Below, one piece after another: positions 19,459-31,682 of a DNA stretch of 64,000 nucleotides. The DNA is from Zygnema cylindricum (lineage: Eukaryota > Streptophyta > Zygnematophyceae > Zygnematales > Zygnemataceae), in NCBI GenBank assembly GCA_037447655.1, contig JBBHKE010000182.1, forward strand, positions 59,145-123,144, given 5' to 3'. The translations under genes were made by a program, and so were the position numbers. Under the pieces are notes generated by a model. It saw only the letters and a program-made list of their open reading frames with translations. It was not told the DNA's origin and ran no database searches. The stretch's first letter is position 1. Each line of letters starts with the position of its first letter.

Positions 19459-21255
19459 TGGAAAGATGGGAGGGGTAGTGAGGAGAAAGAAGCAGGAAAC
19501 GAGGAAAAGAGGGAGGGAGGAGGGGAGGGAGGGAGGAGGGACGCAGGAGGGAGCAAGGGACGGAGGGAGGGAGGGAGGGAAGGAGGGAAAGAAGGAGAGG
19601 AACAGAAGGAGAGGGGACAGGAATGAGGCAGGGACGGAAGAGGGGAACGAGCGGGAGAGAGCGTGAGAGGAAGAGAGAGGGGAGAGAGAGGAAAAGAAAG
19701 ATAAAGAGAGGGAGAGGGAGAGGGAGAGGGTTATAAAGAGAGCAAGGGAGAGCAAGGATAGGGAGAGGAAGAAGGAGGGTGAGAAGTATAGGAAGAGGGA
19801 GTAGAAAAGGGAGAGGGAGAGGAGAAAGAGAGGAAAAGGAAGAGGGAGAGGAAGAGGGAGAGGGAGAGGGAGACGGAAGTAGAGAGAGAGAGGAGAAGGA
19901 GAGGGAGAGGGAGAGGGAGAATGAGGGTGAGATGGAGGTTAAGAGAGGGAGAAGAACAGGGCAAGGAGAAGGAGCTAGAGAGGGAGGGGGAGCGCGAGAA
20001 AAAGCAGAGAAAAGGGTAGTAAGAGGGGGAGACGAAGAGGGCGAGGGAGAGGGCGAAAGCGAGCATGACAAAGAGGGGAGGGGAGCAAGAGCAGGAGCGA
20101 GAAAGGGAGAGAGAAAGAGAGAGGGAGAGGCACAGAGAGAGGGAGAGAGAGAAAGACAATAAAAAGGAGAGGGAGAGCGAGAGGTAAAGGTAGAGGGAAA
20201 TGGGAAAAGGTGAGAGTGTGTGAGGGAGAGGGAGAGGGAGAGGTAGCGGAAGAGGCACAAAGAGAGGGAGGGTGGAAAAAGGAGAGAGAGTAAAAAAGAA
20301 AGAAAGCGAAGGAAAGAGTAGAAAATCAGGAGAGGGGGAGGGAGGGAGAGGAAGAGGGATTGAGGGGAGAGGGCAGGAGAGGGAGGAGAGGGGGAGAGTG
20401 GGAGAGAGGTGGAGAGGAAAATTAGGAGAGAGGAAAAAATGGATAGAGGAGAGGGAGAGAGGGAGAGAGAGAAAGAGAGAGAGGGGGGGATGGAGATAGA
20501 GAGGCAGGATAAAAAGGAGAGGGAGAAGGAAAGGGAGAGATGGCGACAGCAAGAGAGGGAGAGGGAAGGAGAGTGGGAGTGGGAGTGGGAGAGGGAGAGG
20601 GAGAGGGGGAGAGGGAGAGGGAGCGAGAGAGGGAGAGAGAGAGGGAGACGAAGAGAGAGAGCAAAAGGGTGAGCGAGAGAGGGAGAGTGGGAGGGGGGGA
20701 CAGTGACAAAAAAAGAGACAGCGGAAACAAAAAAGGGAAAGGGAGGGAGAGAGAGAGCAAGAAATGGAGAGAAAGAGGGAGAGGAAGAGGAAGAGGGAGA
20801 GAAAGAGCGAGGGGAAAAGGCAATGGAAAAAGGAGAGATAGCGGTAGTGGCAGCGAGAGAGAGAGCGGGAGAGGGTGACGGAGAATACATGAGCAAGGGA
20901 GAGGAAGAGGGAGAAGGAAATGAGAGAGAAAGAAGCAGAGGAAAAGGGAGAGGACATGAGCGAGGGGGCGAAGACGAAGAAAGAGAAGAAAAGGGATAAG
21001 GAGAGGGAGAGGAAGTGAGAAAGGGAGTGATAGCAGAAGTAAGAGATGGAGAGGGAGGAGGAAGGGTAGGGAGAGAGAAAAAGAGAGAGCGAGAGAGGGA
21101 GAGCGAGAGGGAGAGGAAATGGGAGAGATAGGGGCAGCGGCAGCGAGATAGGGGGCGAGAGAATGGAGAGGGTGAGGGAAAGAGCAAGGGAGAGGAAGTG
21201 GGAGAGGGAGAGGGTGAGAGAGATGGGGAGGGAAAGCGAGAGGGAAAGGGACATG
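19459..21255 (+). repeat. Long purine-only tract, (GGGAGA)n-like
   Basis: For about 1.8 kb the plus strand is almost purely A and G, built of degenerate gggaga, gagaga and gaggaa words with scattered pyrimidines. The long Ser/Pro/Leu-rich minus-strand ORFs here (up to 640 codons) follow from the composition and are not genes. It lies between the hAT relic and the 3' LTR of G. Confidence 0.95.
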
Positions 21256-21257
21256 GT

Positions 21258-22544
21258 TCAAATTCTATGGGCTCCATTGCCACACAGAAGTTGCACATAA
21301 AAAAAGACTCCAAGTTTATATAAACCCAAATGATTGACCCATTGACAATCAAAACCCCATTTAAGCTTCACCCCTGTGAAACAAAACTTTCTGTGTGCTC
21401 AGTTCCATCACAGAGTGCAAAGTTAGATTATGTGATTTGGATACATTCACCCACTTTGACTTTCCTTTAGAAATGCAGCTACCCAGGCAAGCAAAAACTC
21501 TAACCGACTACACCGTTGTGTAGGTAGGGCTCACGTGAGTCTGTAACAAAAAGAATCACTGAAAATGGCCAAGTAAATTAATAGTTATGGTTGGCCAAAG
21601 TTTGCCTTTTATACAAGATGCTCTCTGGCAGAGGCTACTACCTACCCAAAATATTCTAAGTCATAAACCCCTCTCTAAACCCCCTAGTACCGAGGTATGT
21701 CCACTCACATTACTGTACAGTGTATAAAGGTACATGTACCGGTGTACCTTTTGTACGGCCATCGTACGACATGGCTAAAAAGTCAACACATGTCATATCC
21801 GGACTAGTTGTTATAATCCCCGGAATTCCTACTTCCAAATGAAAACTCTCCACGTGGCGCCAGGTCATGGCACGTCAAAAAAATAGTACAGTACAAGAAA
21901 GTACAGGTGCCGGAGTAATTTCTGTACGGACTTTGTACGACAATGCCATATTGCGACATTTGTCACTTTTGGATTTGTTATCTTCCGTTCCGCAGATTGT
22001 GTAAACCCGTATGATGTTGCCACGTGTCATCCGGAGTGGCGGCGTCCGCTAACCGCCAAATTGTCTTTCCGCGAAGTCGGCGCTAACCACGACCGTCCGG
22101 TTTATTTTGGCATTTAATACGGACCGTCGAAACAAATGTCTGTACTATTTGTTTCGTCCGTACTTTAAAGTACAACTGTTTCTATGCCCTATAAACGGTA
22201 ATCTAGTTAAATGGAAAACCCTACTTGATACTATTTAAATATCTACCAAACCGAATATGACTTAGCACTAGTCCTAGACTAAACGGCTAAGGCTAACGGC
22301 TACGGGTTGCTTGACGGACGGTAGGTACCAGGATCAATTCTTGGGTCGTCAAATACCTTTTTGGTAAGTCTACCAATTCTACACCTTGTCTCTATAGAGA
22401 GCCTAGGCAGCCATGACTCTAGCTCCCTGTCCAACTTTCAGCGACTATAATAAGTGTGGGGGCTTGGAGAAGGGAGTTAGAGGCAGACTGCCTCTGCTCT
22501 TTTTCTATACTAAAACAGACCTAGAAAATACATAAATATCAACA
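21258..22544 (-). repeat. 3' LTR of element G
   Basis: About 1287 bp. Its sequence matches the 5' LTR copy at 30881-31682 over long stretches (for example accgaggtatgtccactcac). The tRNA-like antisense segment is at about 22271-22360 on the plus strand. The end base pair is mutated (tcaaattc for tgaaattc). Confidence 0.8.
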
Positions 22545-22559
22545 CTCCCCTTATTTCTT

Positions 22560-24147
22560 AGTATGTTTTCCTCTAAACTCCCACAAAAAAAATAAGTACC
22601 CCCTCCTTTTTTTCCTTTTTCTTTTTCATTTTTCTGTTTTCTTTCATAAAACTTACTTTCGTATTTAAAACAATACATTAGATGAACCGAAATAATAATT
22701 GCATCACACATTTTATTTAGCATCCCACTATTCATAAATTCGAGCAAAGATTTTATCCACCTCATCTCTTTTCTATCCACACTAAATCCATTTCCCCTCT
22801 TTTAATTCAAACAGCCAGCCCCATCTCCAATCTGCAACACACACCCAGATGATAACCCTTTTACAGGCACACCTTCATAAATGCTATCACTCCCTTTAAT
22901 GATGTTAAACCCATTACCCCCAAAAATTGAACTTTCCTCACTTTCTCTCATGGTTGTCTTTCCACTCTTACTTTCTAAATTTATTCCCTATAAATATTTC
23001 TCATCCCCTAAACTTTTCATTAGATATTCCTCTTCTCTCCTATCATTCAAAACCCTTCTAGTTTCACGTCTCCCCTTTCCTCAGAATCCGTAGAAGTCTC
23101 CCTTTCCAACCAGTTTTCATTTTCCAAAATATCTATAAAATTATCCTCATTATTTTTATTTTTCCCTTTTTCAATAATTTATCCTAGATCCGACTTACTC
23201 ATTTCTAAGTCATACTTTCTACACTCCTTGACATCCATATAAGTTATTACTCCCTCAAGTACCTCCCTTCCCTTTACTTCCCTTATACCTCCAAAAGCAC
23301 ACTGTTGTCTTCGTGGAATTTCTGTGTACTTTTCTCTCTTCTCCATTCTATGTGTACTTTTCTCTCTTCTCCATTGTACTGATGTGAAGAAGCTCCAAGA
23401 TTTCTTCATCCTCTTTCTCCTCTTCCCCTTCTTCCTCCTCATTCACACTCCAACTTCTAAGTTCTTCCAACCAAGGACACTCCTCTATATAGTGATCCGA
23501 TTTTCTACAATAGAAGTAAACCCCTTTTTTCAAAGCTCCATTTTTTTCCCCTCCCTCTCTTTCCACCAAAGTTTCGATAAGGTTTACCTTTGTCTTTCTT
23601 CCTCTTATCACGCTTCCGCTCGTCACAACCGTTCTTCTAATCACGCTTCCGCCAGTCACCGCCAACTGTAAATGCATTCACCCTGTTACTTCCTCTAAGA
23701 AGCTCCAAAGTGCTTTCCCTCACAAGAATCATCGCCATGGTAATGCTCCAAGTCCATGAGGAGCCATCCATTCCCTGCATACGGTAAATGATGTCCTCGT
23801 ACTCATATGGGAGTTTCATGATTAGTGTTTTAATCTTTCTCTCCTCAGATTCTACGTATCCCACACTAGCAAGCTCAACATATAACGCAGCAATATCATT
23901 GCAAAACTCTGTCATGCTACCGCCTTTATAAACATAGGCCTCTATTTCCTGTTTTACTAACTGCTGCCTCTGTATAGTCTCACTCTTATAAATCTGAATT
24001 AGTGTTTCCCAAATTTCCGAAGACTTGGTTAGATTTAAAAGAGTGATAGCTTTGGACTTAGACACATATCTAACTATGAGATGTTTTGCTATAATGTTTT
24101 TCAGTTTTTGGATCAGTTATATCCTCTTCAAGTGGAACAATAGCCGA
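22560..24147 (-). pseudogene. Element G gag-pol remnants
   Basis: The 24065-23637 minus-strand frame is gag (SEIWETLIQIYKSETIQRQQ, YVYKGGSMTEFCNDIAALY, LIMKLPYEYEDIIYR). Next comes a zinc knuckle with altered spacing partners, FYCRKSDHYIEEC, its first Cys lost to Tyr. An acidic linker is followed by IPRRQQCAFGGIRE and a ruined protease site. Integrase and reverse transcriptase are gone. Near 22780-22600 a decayed RNase H end (RWIKSLLEFMNSG) remains. Many stops; no function. Confidence 0.75.
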
Positions 24148-24152
24148 GAGCC
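24148..24152. repeat. Target site duplication gagcc of element C (left copy)
   Basis: gagcc at 24148-24152 is identical to 30589-30593 and flanks element C inside the gag of G. Confidence 0.9.
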
Positions 24153-25188
24153 TGCAATTCTGTGTCCTCCATTGGACTACAGAATATAGGAAGCCTCTAA
24201 ATAGTTGTTAACTAGCCCACTTTAACCCACAGCCACTGCTGGCCAGGCAATCAAGCTGACAATCTGAATGCACCTTTGTGCAGCTTTGACTCACCTAAGT
24301 CCGTAGGAAAAAGAATCTTTGAAAACGCCCAACCAGGCGATAAGTTATGAGGCAGTAAAAATGCCAATTTGTACAAACTCTCAAAGAGAGAGGTGACTAC
24401 CTACCAAAATTTTCTAAGTCCAGATTCCCTCTAATAACTTCTATCTATTGAAGTACGGACTAATCAGATTACTGTACCGTACAAAAAGTATTGCTGCCGG
24501 TGTACCTTTTGTACGACCTATGTACGACAAGGCTATTAAGCGGACGCGTGTCCGTATTTCACTCGTCCGTACGTTCCTCGGAATTCCTATGACCGAATGT
24601 CATCTTTCCACGTGGCTCCAGGTCATGCCACGTCACAAAACGCCAAAGTGACCACTCCGGGATTTCGGCGATGATGTGCGCCGTTGGATTTTATGCGAAA
24701 CGCAATCATAGCCGTAATAAATACTTGCGCGGCATTTGTTTCGCTGTCGAAACAAAATGCGTGGTATCCGTTTTGAATTACTATCGTACGACGTACTTTC
24801 AAAAACTGAATCTATGTACGCCGTAAACAGTTCTAATTAAATGGATTTAGTTCACCCGAATTATATATATATCTATCACATACCATAGCACTTAGCATTG
24901 GTCCTAGTCTATTAGGATAAAGCTGACCGCTACCGGCCAACTTGACGAACTATAGGTACCGGGATCAAATCTGTGGTGCGTCAAGTATATTTTTAGTAAC
25001 CTACTAAAAATAGCTGCTTGTTGAACTGAGGCAGCCATGGATCAACCACCCTCCCTAACCTTCAGTGACTAGAACAATTATGGGGGCTAGAGAGCAGAGG
25101 TGGAGGTAGGCTGTCCGTCCTTTTCTTTTCCTTTTATACAAACATATTTAAACCTAGAAAATACTCTAGAAATCTATAAATTTCAACA
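24153..25188 (-). repeat. 3' LTR of element C
   Basis: 1036 bp. Its minus-strand end holds the gag start codon and ends at tgcaattc (plus strand). The antisense tRNA-like segment is at 24900-24985 on the plus strand. Confidence 0.92.
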
Positions 25189-25210
25189 CTCCCCTTATTT
25201 TCTAGTCTAA

Positions 25211-27769
25211 TTATATTTTTTCTTTCAACCCGCATTTTTGTCGACAATATTTTAATTTAGGAGAGGGCACAGGTTTGGTCATCATGTCAGCCACCATTTC
25301 TTCATCAGGTCTATACACAAGATTTAAAATTTTATTTTCAACCTTTTCTCTTACGAAGCTTAATCTTATGTCCATATGTTTTGCTTTGAAATGGTGTTTT
25401 GGATTGGCTGAAATTACGATTGCAGCTTGATTATCACAAAAGATTTTATGCACTCCCTCCTTCATATATCACAGTTCTTGCAATAATGACTTCACCCACA
25501 TTAGTTCTTTTACAGCAGAACAAGACGCCATATACTCAGCCTCCATAGTAGACTGAGCGACCACCTTTTGTTGCTTACTGCTCCAACAGCAAGCACCTTC
25601 CCCCACATACAAAACATATCCAGAAGTGCATCTTCTCAAAGGTGCATCCCCATAACTGGCATCACTACAAGTGGTGATATCAGTGTGCTCCCCTCCCAAA
25701 TGCAACCATAATTCTCTAGTTCCAACCAGATATCTCATGACTCTTTTGGCTGCCTCCCAATCTCTCTTTCAAGGATCGTTGAGACTCATACTGAGGACTC
25801 CTACTGCTGGTGCTATGTCTGGCCTTGTACAGTTTATAAAGTAGATCAAACTTCCTACGACCTGTTTCTAAGGAATAGACTTCATAAAATCTCTCTCGTC
25901 TAGACTCATATGATCATCTAAGTTTATCACTCCTCCTTCTACACTCCCATCACTTACTTTTTTCAAGTCCATGGGAGTGGTACAACTGTTAGCTTTCTCC
26001 ATTTGAAATTTCTCAAGCATATTTCCTATTGCTTCTTTCTGAGTGAGTCTTGTGATCTTTTTACCCCTATCTCTTTCCATTTGAATCCCCAAAATATATC
26101 TTGCCTCCCCTAAATATTTCATGTCAAATTTGCTTCTAAGATCTTTCTTGAACTTATAGATCTTTTCCAAAGACTTACTTAACACTAGCAGATCATCCAC
26201 ATAAATTGCAATAAAGACTACACCATTCTCATCCTCAAACATATAGATAGAATGGTCAGAGCAGATTCTGATATATCCTAGACCAGTAAGAAACTCATCT
26301 AGTTTCTAATTCCACTGTCGTGGAGCCTGCTTAAGTCCATATAAGGATTTTATGGGCCTGCAGACTTTACTCTCTTCTCCATTCTCCACAAATCCCTCTG
26401 GTTGCCTCATGAAGATTTCTTCCTCTAACACACCATTGAGGAAGGCGGTCTTAATGTCCATCTGATGAATTTCCATGTCTTCCGCTGCTGCTAGACTGAG
26501 GAGAATCTTGACTGATGGGAAACGAACAACTGGGGCAAATGTCTCCTCATAGTCAATCCCCTCTTTTTGGGTGAAACCCTTTGCCACCAAAAGAGCCTTA
26601 TAGATTTTGATGGTATTGTCAGGGTTTAGTTTTAGTTTAAAGACCCATTTACACCCAATAGGTTTTCTATCTGGAGGGCAATCCGCTAGTTCCCAGGTAT
26701 TTGCTTCCATGGTAGAAACCATTTCATCATTTATCGCCTTGATCCATCTGTCCTTTTCAGAACTGTTCACTCCCTCCAAGTATGACTGAGGCTCATCAAG
26801 ATGTGATCGCTTAATAACCTTATGAGCCGCCTGTTTCTCTTGTAGCCTTTTGCAGCTCCTTCTCCCCCCTTGAAGTTCTGAAGCTGGAATAGAGGGAAGT
26901 CTTGGGTTCCTCCTTAGTGTCTCATTAGCTCCCCTATTCATGGAAGATGGTTCCGATTCCTCCTCTTCTATCTCCTCGAAATCCATGGGAATATGTGGGG
27001 TATCTGGTAGCTCGCCTGTATCTTGGATCTCCCCTGAATCTGCAATCACGGTATCACTCATGTCCTTTTCGGGAAAAACAGAGTTCTCCTCACTCTTAGA
27101 CTCAAACCTGATTCTTATCTTCTTAGTATATTTAAAGGGGTCAATTGACTTTGCTTCATCCATGACAACAAGGTGATTTACCAAAATGATGTCTTGCTTT
27201 GCTAAGTCATAAACTCTATATCCTTTAACATCCTCATCATATCCCACAAAATATCCAGGTTTTCCCTTAGCATCAAGTTTCCAGTTTTTCTTATCCGTAT
27301 CTAGACTGTAAACTTGACTACCAAAAACTTTAAGGTGAGAGATTTCTGGTTTTTTTCCAACCCATCTCTCATAAGGTGTCATACCTTTGACAGCTGATGT
27401 GAGGACTCTATTTTTAATGTAATTGGCACAGTTCATGGCTTTTGCCCAAAATCTCTTTCCTATTTTCTTGTCAGCCAACATACTGCATACACTATCTCCT
27501 TGTGTTCGGTTTAGCCTTTCTGCTACACCATTTTGTTCCGGATTATGTGGTACAGTTTTCTGGTGTTGAACTCCCTCATCTCTTAAGTATTCCTCAAATT
27601 GGTTAGAGGTATACTCTCCCCCATTATCACTTCTTATTCTCTTAATGGGGGTTCCATGCAACTTCTCACTCCAGGCTTTGAATTCTTTGAAGTAAGTTGG
27701 TGTTTTTGACTTTGTTTTTAGAAAATAAACTCTAGAGTATCTAGACCAATCATCAGTGATTGTCAACAT
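25211..27769 (-). pseudogene. Element C integrase, reverse transcriptase and RNase H
   Basis: The longest frame (27769-26306, 487 codons) runs from the integrase core (SDNGGEY, PEQNGVAERLNRT) through the linker FEEIEEEESEP into reverse transcriptase ([15 protein letters not shown]). It ends at a TAG where E has Lys (WNKKLDEF). Shorter frames continue: 26242-25868 with IYVDDLLVLS, 25738-25469 with RNase H (SDASYGDAP, CCWSSKQQKVVAQST) and 25465-25211 with IFCDNQAAIVIS. Breaks near 26300, 25867 and 25468 separate them. The order and motifs are complete but the polyprotein cannot be made in one piece. Confidence 0.9.
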
Positions 27770-27980
27770 ATATCTTTTCCCTCCAACTGAGGGTACCCTT
27801 GCTGGTCCCCAGATATATCTGTGTGGATCAAATCTAGTACTTTTTCACCCCTAATGTGGCGGCTTTAGGAAAAGGAAGTCTGTGAGTTTTTCCTTGGGCA
27901 CAACCACTACAATCATCCACCATTTCATTATCACTCAACTGAATGCCTTCTACCACCCCCAGCTTCTTCATCTCCCTCAA

Positions 27981-29549
27981 CTAATCAAAATGCACATGCC
28001 CCAACCGCTTATGCCAAATAATCAATTTTGGGACACCAACATAGTAAGCATTCTTCTTTTCATTACTGAGGTTAAGCCTAAACATTCCTTGGCTAACCTT
28101 ATCTGCGATGAAGTAAACGTCATCCCCATACTTGGCTGTAAAAATTCCCTTTCTAGTGAAAGTATCAAACTCTTTCTCATCTAACACAGATGTAGAAATA
28201 AGATTTCTACTTAGCTGAGGAATATAAAGCACATCTGAGAAAGTGAGAATAGAAGTCTTACCCCCCACTAAAACTTTCAAGTCAACTGATCCCACTAGAT
28301 CTGTAGTAACAACTCCCCATCCCCATACTCTATTTCTACAGTAGGGATTTTCCTTAGCTTAGCGAAGAGGTCCTTGTCACGACACATATGCATGGATGCA
28401 CCTGAGTCGATGATCTAACCTTCCTGTGGAGCTTCCCAAATTGCTCCAAGGGCACACTTTTGTCTCTGAGGGATCTCCTTCTCCTCCAGATTCTCGTCAA
28501 GAAAAAGCTCCCCATCCTCCTCAAAGGACTCGTCCTCGATGTCTCCTGTCACCTTTGTGACCAAAAGTGCCTTTTTCTTCCCTCCGGAAGAACCCTCTCT
28601 TTGGTTCTCTTTGAGCCTCAGCTCCGCCATCTTGGCACAATCCGCAATAAAGTGCCCTGGCTTTTGCAAAAATGACATAGGCCCTTTGGGGGCCTCGGTC
28701 CTCCAGGTTGGACTCTTTCTCCTTTGTATGGTTTTTTCGGTTCCGGTCTCCACCTATCCCCTCCGGCGACTAGAGCTTGAACGCTCTTTCCACCTCCTCA
28801 ATCTCCATGATATTTTCCTGCACAAGTATCATCCTGACCACTGTATTCCACTTCAATGAACTATCAGTCATTTCTTGTACTCAGTACACTAAGTTCTCAT
28901 ACTCATCTGGTAACTTCATGATGAGAGTGTTTACTTTCATTTTCATTGTGCCTGTCCAACCACCACTTTCCATCTCCATATACAAACAAGAAAGATCATT
29001 GCAATAATCTAACATCTTTCCTCCTTTGTACGTGTAACTCACTAGCTTTTGCTCAGCCAACTAGAGCTCCTGAATGGTACCAGCTCTATAGATCTCCACC
29101 AAACTTTCCCACAACTCCTCGGCCTTGTAAATATTAAGGTGAGAGGTGGCCAATGCTTGAGTGAGATGCCTTAGAATGAAGTTCTTGGCAGCCATGTTTA
29201 TGTCTTCCCACATTTGAACATCGTTCTCCACTGTCTTCACGGCCGCCGCTCCTGGTGCCATGGCAATAGGGGTGAGGGGTGTCTCCTTCCCTTTCCCCTT
29301 TTCGGACACACTGTTGTCCCCATCATCTGCCTCCTCCGCGGAAGCAGTCGCTGCTGCAGAAAACCTTACTCCTCCAAATCTTGGCGGAGTTCCCGAAGGT
29401 GGACGTTTCACTAGTCCACTGACGATACCCCTGTATCGTTTTTCACACAAAGCTCCCATCATCATGGCTTCCCAATAGATGAACCCAGATCCATTGAAAG
29501 TGGGCACCCTAGAGGGTGGGCCCATAACCTGCAATTCTGTGTCCTCCAT
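27981..29549 (-). pseudogene. Element C gag, protease and GAG-pre-integrase, broken
   Basis: gag starts at ATG 29549 within the 5' LTR and runs 162 codons (MEDTELQVMGPP to AGTIQEL) to a TAG where E has Gln. Later frames hold a zinc knuckle that has lost its first Cys (FLQKPGHFIADC, 28753-28415), the acidic linker and IPQRQKCALGA. The protease residues span a broken stretch near 28400. The 28295-27981 frame ends in WHKRLGHVHFD. At least four lesions separate the frames. Confidence 0.88.
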
Positions 29550-30235
29550 TGGACTACAGAATACAGGAAGCCTCTAGATAGTTGTTAACTAGCCCACTTT
29601 AACCCACAGCCACTGCTGGCCAGGCAATGAAGCTGACAATCTGAATAACCCTTTGTGCAGCTTTGACTCCCCTAAGTCCGTAGGAAAAAGAATCTTTGAA
29701 AACGCCCAACCAGGCAATAAGTTATGAGGCAGTAAAAATGTCAATTTGTACAAACTCTCAAAGAGAGAGGTGACTAACTACCAAAATTTTCTAAGTCCAG
29801 ATTTCCTCTAATAACTTCTATCTATTGAAGTACGGACTAATCAGATTACTGTACCGTACAAAAAGTATTGCTGCCGATGTACCTTTTGTACAACCTATGT
29901 ACGACAAGGCTATTAAGCGGACGCGTGTCCGTATTTCACTCGTCTGTACGTTCCTCAGAATTCCTATGACCGAATGTCATCTTTCCACGTGGCTCCATGT
30001 CATGCCACGTCACAAAACGCCAAAGTGACCACTCCGAGATTTCGGCGATGATGTGCGCCGTTGGATTTTATGCGAAACGCAATCATAGCCGTAATAAATA
30101 CTTGCGCGGTATTTGTTTCGCTGTCGAAACAAAATGCGTGGTATCCGTTTTGAATTACTATCGTACGACGTACTTTCAAAAACTGAATCTATGTACGTCG
30201 TAAACAGTTGTAGTTAAATGGATTTAATTCATCCG

Positions 30236-30275
<40 letters not shown>

Positions 30276-30588
30276 ATCACATACCATAGCACTTAGCATT
30301 GGTCCTAGTCTATTAGGATAAAGCTGACCGCTACCGACCAACTTGACGAACTATAGGTACCGGGATCAAATCTGTGGTGCGTCAAGTATATTTTAGTAAC
30401 CTACTAAAATTAGCTGCTTGTTGAACTGAGGCAGCCATGGATCAACCACCCTCTATAACCTTCAGTGACTACAACAAGTATGGGGGCTAGAGAGCGGAGG
30501 TGGAGGCAGGCTGTCCGTCCTTTTCTTTTCCTTTTATACAAACATATTTAAACCTAGAAAATACTCTAGAAATCTATAAATTTCAACA
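29530..30588 (-). repeat. 5' LTR of element C
   Basis: 1059 bp. Longer than its 3' LTR mainly because of a (TA)n run at about 30239-30273. Antisense tRNA-like segment at 30301-30386 on the plus strand. The primer site lies next to it at 29516-29529 (gtgggcccataacc on the plus strand). Confidence 0.92.
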
Positions 30589-30593
30589 GAGCC

Positions 30594-30900
30594 TAGCTCC
30601 CCTCACCATGGATGTCCCTTTAACTTTCTCCCATTTTCCCCCTTCCATGGTAATGATTTTCCCTTCACCTTCCGTTGCATCCTTACTGCGGTTGGTTCTC
30701 TAGAAATCCCCAGATAATTCTCCATAGTGAGTTCCTCCAAAGCCCTGTGGCCGACACCTCACTTGTCCCGAAACAATTCCCCATAAGTGCTTTTCGAAAA
30801 ATAATCTCTCCATCTTGAACTTTCAATAAGTGAGGTCTGTTCCATCAAACATAAACACCCTAGATGGTGGGCCTATAACCTGAAATTCTATGGGCTCCAT
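30594..30900 (-). pseudogene. Element G gag N-terminal part
   Basis: The minus strand from ATG 30900 reads MEPIEFQVIGPPSRVFMFDG, homologous to the gag starts of the other families. It begins inside the G LTR and reads through a primer site with one mutation (ggttataggcccac). It decays into stops before the join with element C at 30593. Confidence 0.75.
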
Positions 30901-31682
30901 TGCCACACAAAATTCGCAGATCAAAAGAAGTTAATCTAGATAGTGTCGACTCCAAGTTTATATAATCCCAAATGATTGACCCTTGACAATCAGAACCCCA
31001 TTAAAGCTTCACCCCTGTGAAACAAGACTTTTTGTGTGCTCAGTTCCACTACAAAATGCAAAGTTAGAATATGTGATTTGGATACAATCACCCACTTTGA
31101 CTTTCCCTTAGAAATACAGCCTTCCATGCAGGCAAAAACTCTCACCGACTAAATCTTTGTATAGCCTACACTCCCCTGAGTTTGTAGCAAAAAGAATCAT
31201 TAAAAATGGCCAATTAAATTGATAGTTATGGCTGGCCAAAGTTTGCCTTTAATACAAGATGCTATCTGGGAGAGGCTGCTACCTACCCAAAATATTCTAA
31301 GTCTTAAACCCCTCTCTAAACCCCCTAGTACCGAGGTATGTCCACTCACATTACTGTACAGTGTATAAAGGTACATGTACCGGTGTACCTTTTGTACGGC
31401 CATCGTACGACATGGCTAAAAAGTCAACACATGTCATATCCGGACTAGTTGTTATAATCCCCGGAATTCCTACTTCCAAATGTTATCTCTCCACGTGGCG
31501 CCAGGTCATGCCACGTCAGAAAACGGTACCGTACAAAAAAGTACAGGTGCCGGAGTAATTTCTGTACGGACTTTGTACGACAATGCCATATTGCGACATT
31601 TGTCACTTTTGGATTTGTTATCTTCCGTTCTGAAGATTGTGTAAACCCGTATGATGTTGCCACATGTCATTTGGAGTGGCGA
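30881..31682 (-). repeat. 5' LTR of element G, outer end missing
   Basis: Matches the G 3' LTR until about 31682 (gtggcgatg), then changes to unrelated sequence starting ttaagtgagaaaag. About 480 bp of LTR and the outer target repeat are lost. Confidence 0.75.

Larger units (their letters stand above)
24153..30588 (-). mobile_element. Element C: full-length copia element, decayed
   Basis: A minus-strand element of the B/C/E family. 3' LTR 24153-25188, purine tract 25189-25201, gag-pol from 29549 down to 25211, 5' LTR 29530-30588, flanked by gagcc. It lies inside gag of relic G. Damage is intermediate between E and B. Confidence 0.92.
21258..31682 (-). mobile_element. Element G: old copia relic, split by element C
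   Basis: Minus-strand order: 5' LTR (30881-~31682, outer part lost), primer site, gag N-terminus (30900-30594), element C, the rest of gag, zinc knuckle and protease remnants (24147-23179), a residue of RNase H (about 22780-22560), purine tract (22545-22558) and 3' LTR (21258-22544). Most of pol is deleted. Removing C with one gagcc rejoins the gag sequence. G represents a third family (LTR start TGTTGATATTTATG on the minus strand). Confidence 0.85.

Noticed and set aside
19430-21352. 640-codon minus-strand ORF and several long overlapping ORFs on both strands
   Set aside because: They lie in the purine-only tract and consist of Ser, Pro, Leu and Phe or Glu, Arg and Gly only. The absence of stops is a composition effect.
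24153-25188. Solo LTR
   Set aside because: A purine tract and pol end directly adjoin it and the matching 5' LTR with the same target repeat lies at 29530-30588, so it is the 3' LTR of element C.
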